Source: Tetragonia tetragonoides (taxonomy: Eukaryota; Streptophyta; Magnoliopsida; Caryophyllales; Aizoaceae). Taken from it: a stretch of DNA of 64,000 nucleotides. The stretch lies in assembly GCA_038025085.1 (NCBI GenBank), contig CM076148.1, forward strand, positions 38,709,691-38,773,690, given 5' to 3'. The notes under the pieces are model-generated. The model saw nothing but the letters and a program-made list of their open reading frames with translations, was not told the DNA's origin and ran no database searches. This document shows positions 1 through 12,799 of this stretch, one piece after another (positions within the stretch are counted from its first letter, which is position 1; each line of letters opens with the position of its first letter). Made by a program: the position numbers and the translations under genes.

Positions 1-1420
1 TTATTTGTGCTTTGCATGGAGTTTCCTTCCCGATGTCTTGCTCGAATGAGTAAAAGGGAAGAATTCAAGTTTCATCCTAGGTGTGCGAGGGTCAAATTGA
101 CACATTTAATCTTTGCGGATGATCTCCTCCTTTTTGCAAGGGGGGATGTTGGTTCTGTAAAGGAACTAAAAAGTTATTTTGATCTGTTTGCTAATATGTC
201 AGGGCTTCATGCTAGCCCCAACAAATCCTGTGTTTATTTTGGAGGGGTACCTAAGGATATTAGGGATAGGATTCTTGAGGTGAGTGGTTTTGTGGAGGGA
301 CAACTACCTTTCTGATATCTGGGTCTACCTCTTTCATCAACAAGACTCTCAGTCACCTTATGCCAGCCACTTTTAGACAAGCTTAATGGGTGTGTGCAAA
401 AGTGGGTGAATAAATACTTAAGTTGTGCTGGGAAGGTGCAACTTATTAGAACTGTCCTATTCAGTTCGTATTCTTTCTGGTGTTCTGTGTTCTTGCTACC
501 AAAAGAAGTCATTTATAATATTGAGGGGATCTGCAGGAGGTTCTTATGGGGGCAGGATAAAAAAAACTATTCTCATTAGCTGGTCTTCTATTTGCAAGGA
601 AAAAAGGCACGGAGGACTGGGCATAAAAGAGGCTCTGTCATGGAATAAAGCTTGCTGCCTTAAGTGGTTGGCTAAGCTGGATAGTCAGCATAGTACTGTC
701 TGGAGGAATTGGGTGAAGAAGTACTACTTACAGTATGCATCAGTCTGGGAAGTGCGTGCTAAAGCTGCAGATTCATGGGCTTGGCGAAAGATATTGGGAC
801 TTAGGGACGAACTTGTTCAGTCTGAGACAATAATTGATGATGCCAAAAAACTTCTGCATAGTTGGTCTTGTACAGGTAAGTTTTCTGTTAGTAAGGCTTA
901 TAAATATCTTCATGGAGAGCAGAGAAATAATCAGTGGTTTAGAGTTGTGTGGGAGAGCTATAATGTTCCTCGTCATGCTTTTATACTTTGGATGGCAGCC
1001 TTGAATAGGTTGGCTACTGTAGATATTCTCCAGGGGAGGGGATTTCTCCATGTTAATAGATGTGCAAGGTGTAAAAAAGATGGAGAGTCTTGTTCTCATC
1101 TTTTTTTCCAGTGCCCTGCCACTAGGGAAGTGTGGAAGATGATGCTAGCTTGGCTTGGAATTTATAGGCAACCCCTCAGTTTACAGCAAGAGCTCAGGTG
1201 GTTTTTATCCCATGTTAAAGGCCAAAATCCAAAACAGAGATTTCGGCGTGCAGTTCTTGCGGCTACAGTTTATGAGCTTTGGAAGGAAAGGAATATGAGA
1301 ATTTTTCAAGGGGGTATATGTTCTACTGAGCAGATGGTGAGGCATATCCAATATATCAGTTTAGTTCGAGTTTTTGCTGCTGCTAAGATTGATTGTATAG
1401 AAAGGTTATAGGTGTATAGC
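1..1420 (+). pseudogene. LINE (non-LTR retrotransposon) remnant, reverse transcriptase end plus zinc-binding domain
   Basis: The left edge cuts into a broken LINE. The frame from position 7 contains FADDLLLF at about 112-135, the catalytic F/YxDD box of reverse transcriptases, and stops at 313-315. A second frame (394-579) carries the thumb-like segment (KWVNKYLSCAGKVQLI...FLWG). A third frame (to 1411) carries WSSICKEKRHGGLG and then the zf-RVT domain, with a Cys/His cluster CARCKKDG...CSHLFFQCP near 1060-1115. Moving across three frames in the normal domain order shows a frameshifted, dead copy. It lacks the endonuclease half, which would lie outside the window. No clear poly-A tail was seen, so the right border is approximate. 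Confidence 0.9.
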
Positions 1421-2144
1421 TTTTTTTTGTTAGCTCTAGTGCTTGTGTATAGGCTGTCATTGCTCGTTGAGTGTAAGTAGGAAGTTTTCTTTCTAGGAAG
1501 TATGCCACACCGGCTTGCTTTGCTATACGGAAATTGTAATACTATTTCCTAAAGGGTACCACATTGATATCCTTTGGCAAATGGAATACAAGCTACCATT
1601 TTGCAAAATAAATAAATTATTTTTACTTTCTCAAATCTTCGTTTTTTTCTTCTTAAATTTAATTGGTCAAATATCAAATGAAAAGGAGAGTTTGAAACGG
1701 AGGGAATCGTGTATTTTAAATTTAAAAGAGAATAATAATATCTCAAAGAAAACTCATCATCAAATGCTTGGAAATAACATTCATGCATATAGGATAAACA
1801 TTATACTGGAATTAGCACTTACCACAAGACATGATGACTATCATCACCAAAAGGAGAGGCACAACAATTGAAGTCTTCTCAACCATTGTTGAAATTAAAA
1901 TAAATAAAATAAAATTAAGGTGGTTGCAGAACGAGCTCTCTTTGCTAAATGTCAAATTAACTATGATGTGATATTTCATTAGTGATTTTGCCTTCTTATT
2001 TATATATACACCTAACTGACCATAAATGGCATGTTTTCATGTGAACATTAAATAGTGATTGATTTCTCCAAATCGATAATAATTTGTTCATTTTACATAT
2101 ATATCAAATATAAATGAATGATATATGAGTTTTCCAATCTAAGA

Positions 2145-2490
2145 AGATTACTCCTTCTTTGCAAGATAACAATAAAACAATTGTATTCTCTAACCATATT
2201 AGTAGATTATTCCTTCTTTGCAAGATAATAAGAGATCAATCGTATTCTCTAACCATATATAGTACTCCCTCCGTTCCAAATTATATGACAACTTTGAGAA
2301 TTGTGACTCACATCAATGTGAGTCACAATTCCCAAAGTTGTCATATAATTTGGGACGGAGGGAGTAGATTATTTCTTCTTTACAAGATAACAACAAATCA
2401 ATCTATCATATTCTCTAACCATACATAGTAAATTATTCCTTCTTGCAATATAGCAAGAAATCAATCGTATTCTCTAACCATATATAGTAA
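2145..2490. repeat. Minisatellite of about 60-bp units, four copies, split by a MITE
   Basis: Four imperfect units begin near 2145, 2204, 2367 and 2430. Each has the order (a)gattattccttctttgcaa, gataa, a(t/g)caat, attctctaaccatat. The Stowaway-like element at 2265-2364 lies exactly between units 2 and 3. Without it the array would be continuous. No coding potential. Confidence 0.75.
2265..2364. mobile_element. Stowaway-like MITE (Tc1/mariner), near-perfect hairpin
   Basis: The element begins CTCCCTCCGTTCC and ends with the reverse complement GGGACGGAGGGAG, the hallmark terminal inverted repeat of Stowaway MITEs. It is flanked on both sides by TA (2263-2264 and 2365-2366), the expected Tc1/mariner target duplication. 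The whole 100 bp folds on itself almost without mismatch, with the two arms meeting near 2314. It has no coding capacity and would need a transposase from elsewhere. Confidence 0.9.
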
Positions 2491-2576
2491 TATATGTTGT
2501 TATTTTACCTTTTAAATATTATCTTTTGTGTCTTGATCTCTTTGTTCTTTTTGTAAGCATTATATTGAGCGACAAC

Positions 2577-2730
<154 letters not shown>

Positions 2731-2882
2731 GTCATTCATCAAATTGTTTTAATTGGTTGGTTAGGATTGGTTTCTTGGTTTAGTCCATTTTTGTGCTTAT
2801 TATTTTAGCAAGTATGGTGTGATTTGGGTGCTACTTCTTGATCACATATCATCTATTTTAGTGATAACTACTTGATGATTAT

Positions 2883-3067
2883 GGGTGCGTTCTTTAGAGC
2901 TGAACTTATAAACTGAATTGATCTGAACAGAACTGGATATGTGAGATAAAAAGTATGATTCTGAACTTAGCACCACTAGACTGAATTGAACATCATTTAA
3001 CTGAATTGGAAATCATTGTATTGACATCTAAATTGAACTCACCGTGTAATCTCTAAAAAACGCACCC
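2883..3067. mobile_element. Short MITE with GGGTGCGTT termini
   Basis: The left end reads GGGTGCGTTCTTTAGAG and the right end CTCTAAAAAACGCACCC, a 17-bp inverted repeat with one mismatch. The 185-bp interior is rich in ctgaac/ctgaattg motifs. The flanking trinucleotides are TAT on the left and TAA on the right, so a PIF/Harbinger (TWA) duplication is possible but imperfect. The superfamily is uncertain. Confidence 0.65.
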
Positions 3068-3336
3068 TAAGAATTGAAAATTCCATACATCGTCTTGAAT
3101 TGTATAAGTATCATGCAATTTTAGGATTTATTTTGATATAGTATCTATCTTGTATTGCCACATGCAACCAACGATATCTAAGCGTAATTCAGATAATTTT
3201 ACCAGTCAAATTATATTCAATTAAGATCGGATTGTAATTAAGGAATGAGTTTATTAATACTGTATAATTTAATTATTCAAAATGTCATGATATATTTAAT
3301 CCTTATAATATCACATGAAATTGCAAAGTCATATGT

Positions 3337-3338
<2 letters not shown>

Positions 3339-3377
<39 letters not shown>
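3339..3377. repeat. (AT)n microsatellite
   Basis: About 19 uninterrupted AT units in an AT-rich intergenic stretch. The open frames covering it are artefacts. Confidence 0.95.
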
Positions 3378-3380
<3 letters not shown>

Positions 3381-3621
3381 TTGTACTATGCACGTTGGGA
3401 GTCGCACTCGAGTATTCTAGTAAATTGGTTTGTTAGCGGAATTTTTGTTGTCTCTATAGATTTAGTCTATTCTAGAGTTATTTTTATTGTAGATGTCGTA
3501 TGACTTTTTTTTAAGAATGAAAGTCTCTTATTTTCCTCTCAAAAGATATAGGAGTGTAAAGTTTAGTTGACATTATGGTGTATGAGTTGAGTATGTTTTA
3601 TCAATATCAGCCGAAGAAGGA

Positions 3622-3998
3622 CAATGGTTCAATCATGATTTCAAGAGTTGGAACCTCCCTACTCTTTCTCTCCTTCCTCTTCCTTTCTCTCTCCTTCCTC
3701 ATCACTCTCTCTCCTCCCCCCTCCCCCCTCCCCCACTTGCCAATGGTTCAATTATGATCTCAAGAGTTGGAACCTCCCTACTCCTTTTCTCCTTTCTCTT
3801 CCTTTCTCTCTCCTTCCTCACCACTCTCTCTCCTCCCCTCTCCCCCACTTGCACACCTAATGTCACCTCATAATGAGATTAGGGTCCTTCCTAATCATAA
3901 GATTAGGCAAGAATTTGTACCCACTTGGCACACCTAATATCACCTTATGATGAGATTAGGATCCTTTCTAATCATAAGATTAGGTAAAAATTTGTGAA
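3622..3998. repeat. Two adjacent tandem duplications (CT-rich block and a 70-bp block)
   Basis: A block of about 115 bp starting caatggttcaatcatgattt at 3622 is repeated from about 3741 (caatggttcaattatgatct), each copy running through a pyrimidine-rich stretch and ending in a C run. Immediately after it, a second unit beginning cacacctaat at about 3853 is repeated from about 3929, each copy containing taatcataagattagg. No gene-like open frame. It could be part of an old LTR, but no LTR pair was found. Confidence 0.75.
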
Positions 3999-4566
3999 GA
4001 ACCACCCTTGATATTCAAATTTCCCAAAATGAGACTCACTTAACAATCCCCGTAACTCGCTACTCTAGAGTGTGCATGAAAAGAATCTGAACCACCACCT
4101 TGAGGAGATAATTTCCTGGTATAAGAGCCAATCACACAATCTGAGGACACCAGTAAAAGAGCCAACACCTTCTTTGTGAGTGCAAATTGACACTCTTAAG
4201 CCAACAGCTCGTCAATTGTCAACATTTACCTTCAGATCCCTAACTTAATTGCTAATATCTGAATCCCTATCATGCAAATCATCTACTCGTATGAAAAAAC
4301 ATGAAGCATCAACGAAACTTTGACAAGAATTAACAGAAGATGAACGAGGGACAAAAACAAAGTACTATGCTTACTCTAATAATGACAATAAACTCTAACA
4401 ACTGGACCTGTTAATTGGGTCGATCGAGTTAAGTTTGGGTTGGGTCAAGTTAACTTAGGGTCATTATATTAGCAGGTCGGATCGTTTTGGGTTCGAGTTG
4501 AGAAATATTCGACCCAGGAGTCAGGACACGTTCTTTTCAACCGAAAACTGGTAACTAGGGGGCTTG

Positions 4567-4698
4567 TAGTAGTAGTAGTACTAGTAATAATAATAATAAT
4601 AATAATTAATAATAATAATAATAATAATTATTATTATTATGATGATGATGATAATAATGATAATAATAATAGATTGTTGTTGTTATTGTTATTGTTAC

Positions 4699-4775
<77 letters not shown>

Positions 4776-4835
4776 ATTATCATTATTATTATTATTACTA
4801 TTATTATTATTATTATTATTATTACTATATTAATA
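4567..4835. repeat. Compound AT-rich trinucleotide microsatellite
   Basis: Mixed blocks of GTA, TAA/ATA and then ATT repeats, with a few interruptions (gatgatgatg, ttgttattg). The strand switch from TAA-type to TTA-type repeats gives it self-complementary potential. The frames over it (poly-Leu, poly-Ile, poly-Asn) are not genes. Confidence 0.93.
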
Positions 4836-5700
4836 TTATTAAAACACTTGAAACTGAAATTTGGGCAAAATTGAGTCAAATTGGGGACAATTAGAGGCAA
4901 TTAAGAAAAAACTGAAAAGTCTAATTGGTAACCGGTGACAATTGGAAGCAATTTGGTCCAACTAGAAATCAGTTGAAAAGAACATGGCTCCAACGTTGTC
5001 AGGTTTAGGTCGATCCACCGGGTCGAGTGACCCATTTAAATTTGATTTTTTTTTATCAATTATAAAGCCAAATTACGTTTTCAAACAATGTATTTGCACA
5101 TTTACCTAAATTTATAACTTGTATAAACAATATACGTATTTTTTTAAAATATATATACAACTATATGATATTTTGATAAGTTGTACAATATCTTTCTGTC
5201 CATATTGGCGTAGTTAAAAGTAAAAATTCTCATACTAAGAGAACAAAGAGGTAGAGAAAAGTTAATAAAATGAAAAACAAATGCTTTATATAGTTTTTAG
5301 GATATTTTACTCAAACTTTTGATTTATACATTATAAATTGTTGTACTTTTCAGATCAAACGAGTCGATTTATTTAACGGGTCAGGTTTGATCTCGATAAA
5401 CACTAGATTAATCAAATTCAGTTCATTTCGAATTTCGGATTGAAAAATAAGGGTTAAAAGTTAGAATCCTTTAAAACCGATTGGGTCGAATCGGGTAACA
5501 AGAGAAACATCTTTCTATTGGATAGTGGCTACCAGACTACCACCGTGACAGGCACCGCCTAAAGACTCTAAAGCCCTTTTATTTTTCTCCCACACTTCTC
5601 TGGAATCAAACTTGCCATATCACATCCAATTTTTGGGTTGTGGGTTACTCTTTTCTCTCTCTCTCTAGTCACCCCAAAAAATCGTTACTTGAAAGAAAAA

Positions 5701-8700
5701 ATGTCATCACTTGGAGCTGGAAAAGGGCTTTTAGAAGTGGGAAAATTCGCTGTTTACGTCACAGTTCCGATTGTTCTTATGTACGCTTTTGCTAACAATA
5801 CCAAGAATATTCAGAAATTTATGGGTGGTGTAAGTATTTTCTCTCTCTCTGTGTAATCAATCACATTTTTCATTTATCTGGGTTTAATTCCTTTCAATTC
5901 AAATTGGGTTGTTAGAAGTTTTTGTGGTTTTGTGATTTCATTTGATTATTCAATTGATGGATGAATAATGATTAGCCTGTGTGATTTGTTTTGGCTATTG
6001 GGTTGAAGAAAACCTAGGTAATAGTTAATTGTTTCTGGGGCTGATTATGAGTTGAGCTAGTTCATCATTTTATGTAATATTGTGGGGTTTTTGTGAGCCT
6101 TGTGCTGTTGAATCTAATTGCATTTTCAAGTTTTTGGCTAGCTTGTTCTTAAAGTGGAACGTAGCAGTGCCATATCCTATGATCAGAGAGATGTTTCAGC
6201 TAGAGATTTACCCTACCCATTATGAAAATTAGTACAATGGTTCAGCTCTGAGTAGGGTAATTGTAGCCTGTGTTTGAGCTCGATAATTGGGAAGTTTTGA
6301 TTTTTGAATGATGAGTAGTTAATATCTGGTTTTTGACCTGGTTGAGTTCAAGGATAAGGCCAATGATCTTCCCAACTCATCCTTACTGATGAAATGTGTA
6401 CTCCAAAAGTCGTCACTTGATGGGGGAGCTAGAGTTTTGCAATAGGAACCAATTTCAGCTCCGAGTAGGGGAGCTTTGGAGAAGTAGAAGTATGGATAGG
6501 AGTGAAAACTTTGGTGATTTCAAGTTTTTCGTGCTTTTACTGATTGTATGATATACCGAAATGGGAGAAGAGGGATTCCTGTAATTGGATCATACTGGGT
6601 GAGTCTACTGATATAGAAAGACTTTGGGGATATAAGAAATGTTAACATTACTCTTAATGTTGGTAATTGTGATAGCTTGACGGAATGTTCTTTTGGAAAA
6701 TGTCAATTAGTAGCTGTAGTGGCTGGATTCACAATACGTAGTTGGATTCACCTTGAAGAAACTAGATTGATGCAATGACCCCAGGGGTAGAGGGGGGGGG
6801 GGGGGGGACTCATCGAGTAGACGTACCCTATATGTTTGTTTCCCAGTACTGCATCTCTTTACCTCCAGGTCAGGTTAACTCCTCCCCTCTGCAGGTGAGG
6901 GGTAGGTTTGGTGAGGTATTACTGCAGCAAAGGCTTCTCAAACTCAGCTTTGAGGTTAAGGGATTCTGTTAAAGTTGTCATGTATGAAATCTTGAATGCA
7001 GAGCTTGGGTTTTCATGCTCAAATGTGACTCTTTTGGCAAAGTTTGCAGTTCTGTTATTGGGTATTTGGGTTGTGGTTGTATTTGTGCCGACTTCTTACA
7101 CTGCAAGGTGTTTGGCTGAGGACTTTTAAGTTTTAACTATGTAAAATGAAAATCTTTAGTCCCATAAAATAGTGAGAGGATTTTGGAAAATCTTGAGAAC
7201 TTGAAAAGGTACTTTAAGGAACTCCATACTCAAAAGTATTTGTTTCAATGACATCTTAGGTGTTATTTGTAAATCATCAAATATGAGATTTGGAGAAAAT
7301 TTCACTATCACAAATGAGAAAGGACTGACACAAATTGTTAGAACCACCATCTATCTTCCTATAGAAAATCGTGATTTGAATCTCTATTTTAGCGTAGGTT
7401 CTTCTTTTTGTTAATACCTGGGTGAAAAAGAGCCAGGTCTATTAGAAAAGTTATTTCAAGACTAGTATCACCACTATAGTCGAGTAATTATTGTGTGTAG
7501 CTCTTTTTTGCCTCCAGTTAATTCCGCCGTTGCAAGATGGCCCTGTTTTTCAGAGGGCATATCAAATGGACAATTGGGTTCTTGGGTGAGGATCCTGCTC
7601 TTTATGAACCAAGTGTACTTCCAATTTCTGTTTGGGCAAGAAGTGGTGAATTCTAAACCATACAATGACATTGATTCCAATGAAATAAAATCTTCAGGCT
7701 AAATTAGAAGCATTTGTCCTGTAGGCATAAAGTAAAATGGGGGCACACCTACCTGATCCTCTTTGTTTGATGAGAAACATAAGGAGTGCCAGAATTGGAA
7801 AACTTGTGATTAAGACTTTATCGAAGTTATTATATCAACAAAACTGCAGATACAGTTTGACATTCATTTGCAAACCTTTATTTAATTTTAGATTTCATAT
7901 GTATCAGACACAAGCTTAGCTTGTTTTTCTAAAAGTGTAATCAAAATGGGACAAAGTACATTCATTTAGAACACAAAACTCTTTAGCTTTACATTGGTTT
8001 GTTATGTTTACAATACACATGAGAGTTATGGTTCTTGAATACTCCGCTTCATAGGAGTAGTTGAACAAACCCCCCAAAGAAAAACCTTTTCAAGCCAAAG
8101 AAACAAGAGGAAAGAAATAAAAACTGCAGTATATACTTTTTTCATGTATATTGGGAACGGATTTGGATCTCATGTGACCTATCCAAACAAGAAAAGGGTT
8201 TTAGAGTTCCATGTCCAAGGAAAGGAATTAACCACTTACTGTATTCAGGATCTTCTGAAATGAAGGGCTTTATGAAAAGCCTTTAATGGATTCTTCCACT
8301 CAAACATGGTTCATAATCACTCTAGGACTTTAGAATAAAGATTTTGTTACAGCTGAACATGGTTTCTTAGTTTTGATTAAACTTGACCACAGCAAAGTTT
8401 GCCTATTTCAGCTGGAAGTCAATGGATTCTGATCACCGTTAGTTTACAACTGCCTCTCCACAAAAAGTAAGGTTAGGGCTGTGGGCCTGTGGCTGTGCAG
8501 ATAAGATAACCTCCCTTGAACCCACTCTGGGAGGAGCATTATGCTTTGCACTGCCCTTTATTTTTGCTTGAATGCTTTTCAGAATGAGTGTAGTTCTCAT
8601 TGTTATTGAACAACTTTGATGGAGGCCAACGGCCCAACAGTATGAACTGTCGATTTTATCTGTTAAAGATCCTGCCTTTCCCTTTATAAGTGAAGATCTC

Positions 8701-9026
8701 GTATCAGATGTGGCTCAAATTCATGTCTTTTTAGTTGGCTAGTTGGCTACATACCAACTAGGGAAGCAAAGTTGTCAATCGTGGTATTTAGCGTTATGGT
8801 CTTGAGATTAGTTTTGTAGCTTCTGTTCTGTTTCACTGTTGGCTGATTTGCTGTTTGTTTCTGAAGACTTTTTTTTAATACTTCACATATTTAAACATCT
8901 ACATTGGATTGTTTTATGTAGCGCTCGTATGTGGTCTATCCTCCTGAGGCACCAAGGCCTCCATCACCAGAAGAGATGCGGGAAATGGCTCGAGAATTAG
9001 CTCGTAAAAGGGACAGCCAGAATTAG
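5701..9026 (+). CDS. PET100-like cytochrome c oxidase assembly factor, 2 exons
   Basis: Joined exons 5701-5829 and 8922-9026 encode 77 residues. The split is phase 0 with a GTAAGT donor and a TGTAG acceptor. The protein has a short N-terminus, one membrane segment at about residues 16-33 (FAVYVTVPIVLMYAF) and a charged C-terminal helix (PSPEEMREMARELARKR). PET100 proteins are small single-pass inner-membrane factors that help assemble mitochondrial complex IV. Size, one early TM and the YPPEAPRPPSPEEM tail fit the plant PET100 family. An in-frame upstream ATG at 5638 was not used, because MSSLGAGKG gives the family-like N-terminus. The single intron is about 3.1 kb, unusually long relative to a 234-nt coding sequence, and holds a poly-G tract near 6790-6808. 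Function is by family resemblance only. Confidence 0.75.
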
Positions 9027-9878
9027 CTCCTGATGCGGGTTTGTGAGGGCCAATCTGTTCAATGTATCATCTGTCGTTCACACTTTTGGATATGTATCTT
9101 CTAATAATACCAGTTTACTTATACTATTATCAACAGCATCAGTGTGCCTGTTATATATAGCCATCGATCCAAAGAGGTGGATCTGGTGATATTCGTTCTT
9201 TATGTTCGTGTTCCCCAATATCTTATTCATTGTCAATTCTTGGCAAAAAAAATAAAAACTTATGTATACATACTGTGAGCAGTATGGATCCTGACATCCT
9301 GTAAAAGATTTCTTCATAGAGATGTAACAAAGTCACATATCAATTTTAGTTTATTATCGACCATTGTTTGTTTTCTTAAATCTCTTTCAATAATTTCATA
9401 ATTCGCGACGACCTTTGAGCTTTACTTGGCAATGCTCTCTCAGATGGCATTTCAAGAACAGCCAACAGGTTTTTTCTGGTGATTGTGGATCGTCTGGAGA
9501 CAATTTTTGAAATGTATGGGTGAAGCACTCAATTTGATGTAGCACAATCTTGGGTAAAATCAATATGTTTCACAAACTTAGGTAAAATCAATATGTTGCA
9601 CTTTCTTTTCTATCTTTTTCGATTCCTTTAATTTTTCTTGGGGCAGGGTAGGTAGTGCTCAACTTAGAAAGGGACAGACGATATTTTCAGATAGATCTTT
9701 ACAGAACCTGACACTCGTTCACTAGCTAAAGCAAATCTGTCAAAAACGTTATCCAAATTCTGTGATTCATCATCCTCATGGCCAAAAGAAACTCAAATAT
9801 CCTTATACAGCCAAAAACTACAAAAACAGTGAAACAATACCAAATCATATTCCATTGGCAAAAGAGGAAATCTGGAAA
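9027..9878. other. Intergenic: PET100-like 3' end to next gene
   Basis: Contains the presumed 3' UTR of the upstream gene and the promoter or leader of the next. No conserved coding frame, tRNA or repeat was recognised, apart from a short imperfect repeat of ggtaaaatcaatatgtt near 9553 and 9582. Confidence 0.5.
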
Positions 9879-10642
9879 ATGGCGAATTCAGAGACATCAG
9901 AAGAATCTTCTGACTGGGAAGTAATCCAGTATCCACAAAACGACCAGCCTTCTTCACCTCCACGACCACCACGAGAACAACAGCATCTCCATCTCGATCT
10001 GGTACTACGAGACAATGTTTATGATGACGGTTCTTCAATATTTCCACCAAGTGAGCACGAAGACTTGCCCGTTGTACTGGAAACACCATGTTCACCAACA
10101 ACATTGCCCTTGCCAGTCTCGGATATAGACCCGCCACAGCAACAACAGAGAAGTTCTGATTCGAAGCTGTCGCTCATCATGGGTGAGATCAAAGCTGGGA
10201 TTTATACCACAGGGAGAAGGATGTCTGAACTTCTTGCTTCATGCTTCAAGTCTCATCGATGTACATCATTAGTTCCTGCAGCTGCAATAGCTGTAGCTAT
10301 ATTTGCATGTGTGAAGATTCTGCAGTGGCGCAACCGTCTTCTGCTTCTGATCAAAGAGAAGGACAAGGTAACTTTTTACAATCTGAAAATCTACAGTTTT
10401 TTCCCATCTTTAATCTATATAGAATTTCAGTGTCATTTTTTCGATCAATAGAATTACATGTCATTTAAGGGGGCTGTATCCACTTGAACCTGCTTTTTTC
10501 TGTTGATAATTTCCACTGGGACCTGCTAACTCATACTGAGATCTACTGATGACAGAGAATCAGCCAGCTCTTGCATCAGATTGCTCACATGAACGAGATC
10601 TTGTCAGCAAGGAGAAGGGTCCCAGTGCTACGAATTAAATAG
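9879..10642 (+). CDS. Small plant single-pass membrane protein of unknown function, 2 exons
   Basis: Exons 9879-10367 and 10556-10642 join in phase 0 (GTAACT donor, GACAG acceptor) to give 191 residues. The N-terminal half is acidic and Pro/Gln-rich, beginning MANSETSEESSDWEVIQYP. A hydrophobic segment at about 130-149 (SLVPAAAIAVAIFACVKILQ) is followed by a basic stretch and a C-terminal helix, LHQIAHMNEILSARRR. The acidic SSDWEV start, late TM and RRRVPVLRIK end recall a plant-only group of uncharacterised membrane proteins (possibly DUF6821), but I could not verify this. An upstream in-frame ATG at 9762 would add 39 residues. The MANSETSEES start was preferred because it places the DWEV motif near the N-terminus. 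Confidence 0.7.
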
Positions 10643-12799
10643 AACACATGAGGAAGCTCAAAAGAATCAACCAAACAGATCCTGCACTTAATTTTATACT
10701 TTGTTTATTATTCTAGGCTACTAGCTGCACAATATGAGCAAATTCTCTTCGGAGTTTCCTGCTTCTTCTGTCGGGAAGTCGTAGATCTCTCTACTAGAAG
10801 ATTATGTCAACTGCTTTGTTGGGGGGACAATTACAGTGATTCCCCCCTCCCCTATTTTGGTAGTTCGATCGCGGAATTTCTTTCTTTGATACCAATGGAG
10901 ATGCTGCCAGTAAGAACCTAAGATTCCAGTCCTTTTTAGTACCAAAAGACTCCAGACTATTTTTACAAATTTGTGCAAGAGATGGCAACTGCTTTACACA
11001 GCAGCTCAAATTGTCGAATGAATAATAACCAATATACTTCTGTACACTTTTGCTCCCTAGTTCATCCTATCAATCCTGTGCGTAAAGCCCTTGCATGTAT
11101 CACTGAAACAGTGTATGCAGGTGAAATATGTTCCCACTTCTGGATATGTATATTCAGCAAAAAGAAATTCAAGCATCAAACATAAAAGAGGGTTATGAGT
11201 CGACATACATCTCCCCTCGCGCCCCTCCCTCCAAAACCCCACCACACAGGCGCGTGCGCACACACACACACACACACACACTCCCGTACTCACAGTCACC
11301 TCTTCCCAGAGATGTTAAATCACTTTTCCAAAAAGAAAAGCCTGCTGGCATTATTATATGATGATTGATAGCATACATCTGGATAAGCAATATGTTAAAT
11401 CTACCAAAGGACAGACAACCATTGCTCCACAAGTCACGGGAAAGGAAGTGATGTAAACCTGATGGGTGAGTCGAGTTTCATTCAGATCTTTCTCCCATTT
11501 CTCAGAGAGCAGGGCATACATGGGTCACAGAAGACCAGAGCCAAAATCATCTGTTCCCAAAAGGTAACTACAGGGATTTAATTTGCATGAGGCTTTCCCA
11601 TCCCTTCGATCTGGACAATATTCCTGAAACATCTGAGGAGAGAATGGTTAGGTTCAAACTGAATAGTTTTTATGTAAAATTTATTTGAAGAGCAACTGAC
11701 TGCAGAGTCTGAAATCTGAACAGAAAGGAAGGTTTGTCTTAACTAGGGCAATTGGAGAAGTTTGAATTAAGACCTAAGAGATAGTAATTACACTCACCCA
11801 ATGAAATGCTCACAAGCCATAGGCAATCTAGTGACTAGTCATAGTTACCTTACAATCACTAATCACTTCACTATTTGGTTATCTTTCCAGCTTCAGAGTA
11901 ACTATCACTCCATTTCAGACACAACCGTTGCTACAACTACGTACTTAGTTTCACCAATGATACATATTAGGGAACAGTTTTAATGCATCTCGCCTTAACC
12001 CAACTAGCAGAAAGGAGGATATAGAATCAAGTAACTTAACAACATCACAGAAGAAATATGTCTGCTAACTCAAGGGATGTGATTACGCTAATACTCCTAT
12101 AGCTGGCCACACAATATCAATAATCCAGTGCACTAAGCAATTGCTGAAAGTCTCTCTACTAAAAAAACCAGCATTAATGATTGTGTGATGGGTAAGCAAA
12201 CATGAGAGACCTCTGATAAAACTTTAGTCCTGATCAGCAGAAAGACAAAGCCATAAGTTAGCTAGTTGCAAACCGTCATGATAAGAAAACTAAAAGTCAC
12301 AACCACAACTCAGGAGTGATGGTATTTTCAAGTCATGGCCTCCATGCACTAGCCACTACAACAGGAAGATGAAGATAATTCTCTCACCAGCGGCAACTTA
12401 AAGAATAAACCAATATGGTGTAGAAGCGAATCATAAAGTTCCTTTCAGCACAAGCAGAAACAACATGACAAGACTGTCTGCAAAATTGCCAGTTTCATTT
12501 CTTGAAATATGAATACAATTTGGTAAAGAATAAGAAGCTGAAATTAAATATCATCTTCAGTCAACACCATGAACTTCTGTTCGATATATTCCAGATGAAG
12601 AACACAATGTAAGTTGTAAGCAAAGTAATACAGTCATTTCTCTTCTGCCCAGGACTTAGTTTGGGGGCTATCATTGTGTGAGCTTAACACGTAAGAGCAA
12701 AAAAAAGAGCCTCAGACATGATCATTCTAATCATGTTACAAAAAGCAATACCCAACAGGGTTAACTTGCATTACCCTCAGGATCTAATCTGGTTGAATA
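10643..12799. other. Intergenic, about 2.1 kb, no recognised gene
   Basis: Lies between the convergent ends of the small membrane protein gene (plus) and the XXT5-like gene (minus). It contains a (CA)n run at about 11251-11282. The part adjoining 12800 is probably the 3' UTR of the minus-strand gene. No conserved frame or transposon termini were recognised. Confidence 0.5.
11251..11282. repeat. (CA)n microsatellite
   Basis: About 14 CA units following gcgcgtgcg. The open frames in both directions (Thr/His or Cys/Val runs) are artefacts. Confidence 0.9.

Noticed and set aside
4110..4135. tggtataagagcca string resembling a copia primer-binding site
   Set aside because: One mismatch to the usual tggtatcagagc, and no LTR or gag/pol sequence nearby; insufficient to call an LTR element.
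4637..4900. Frames encoding poly-Leu/Ile/Asn
   Set aside because: Microsatellite translation, not a protein.
11128..11432. Frames across the CA repeat region
   Set aside because: Arise from the (CA)n tract; the remaining residues show no domain.
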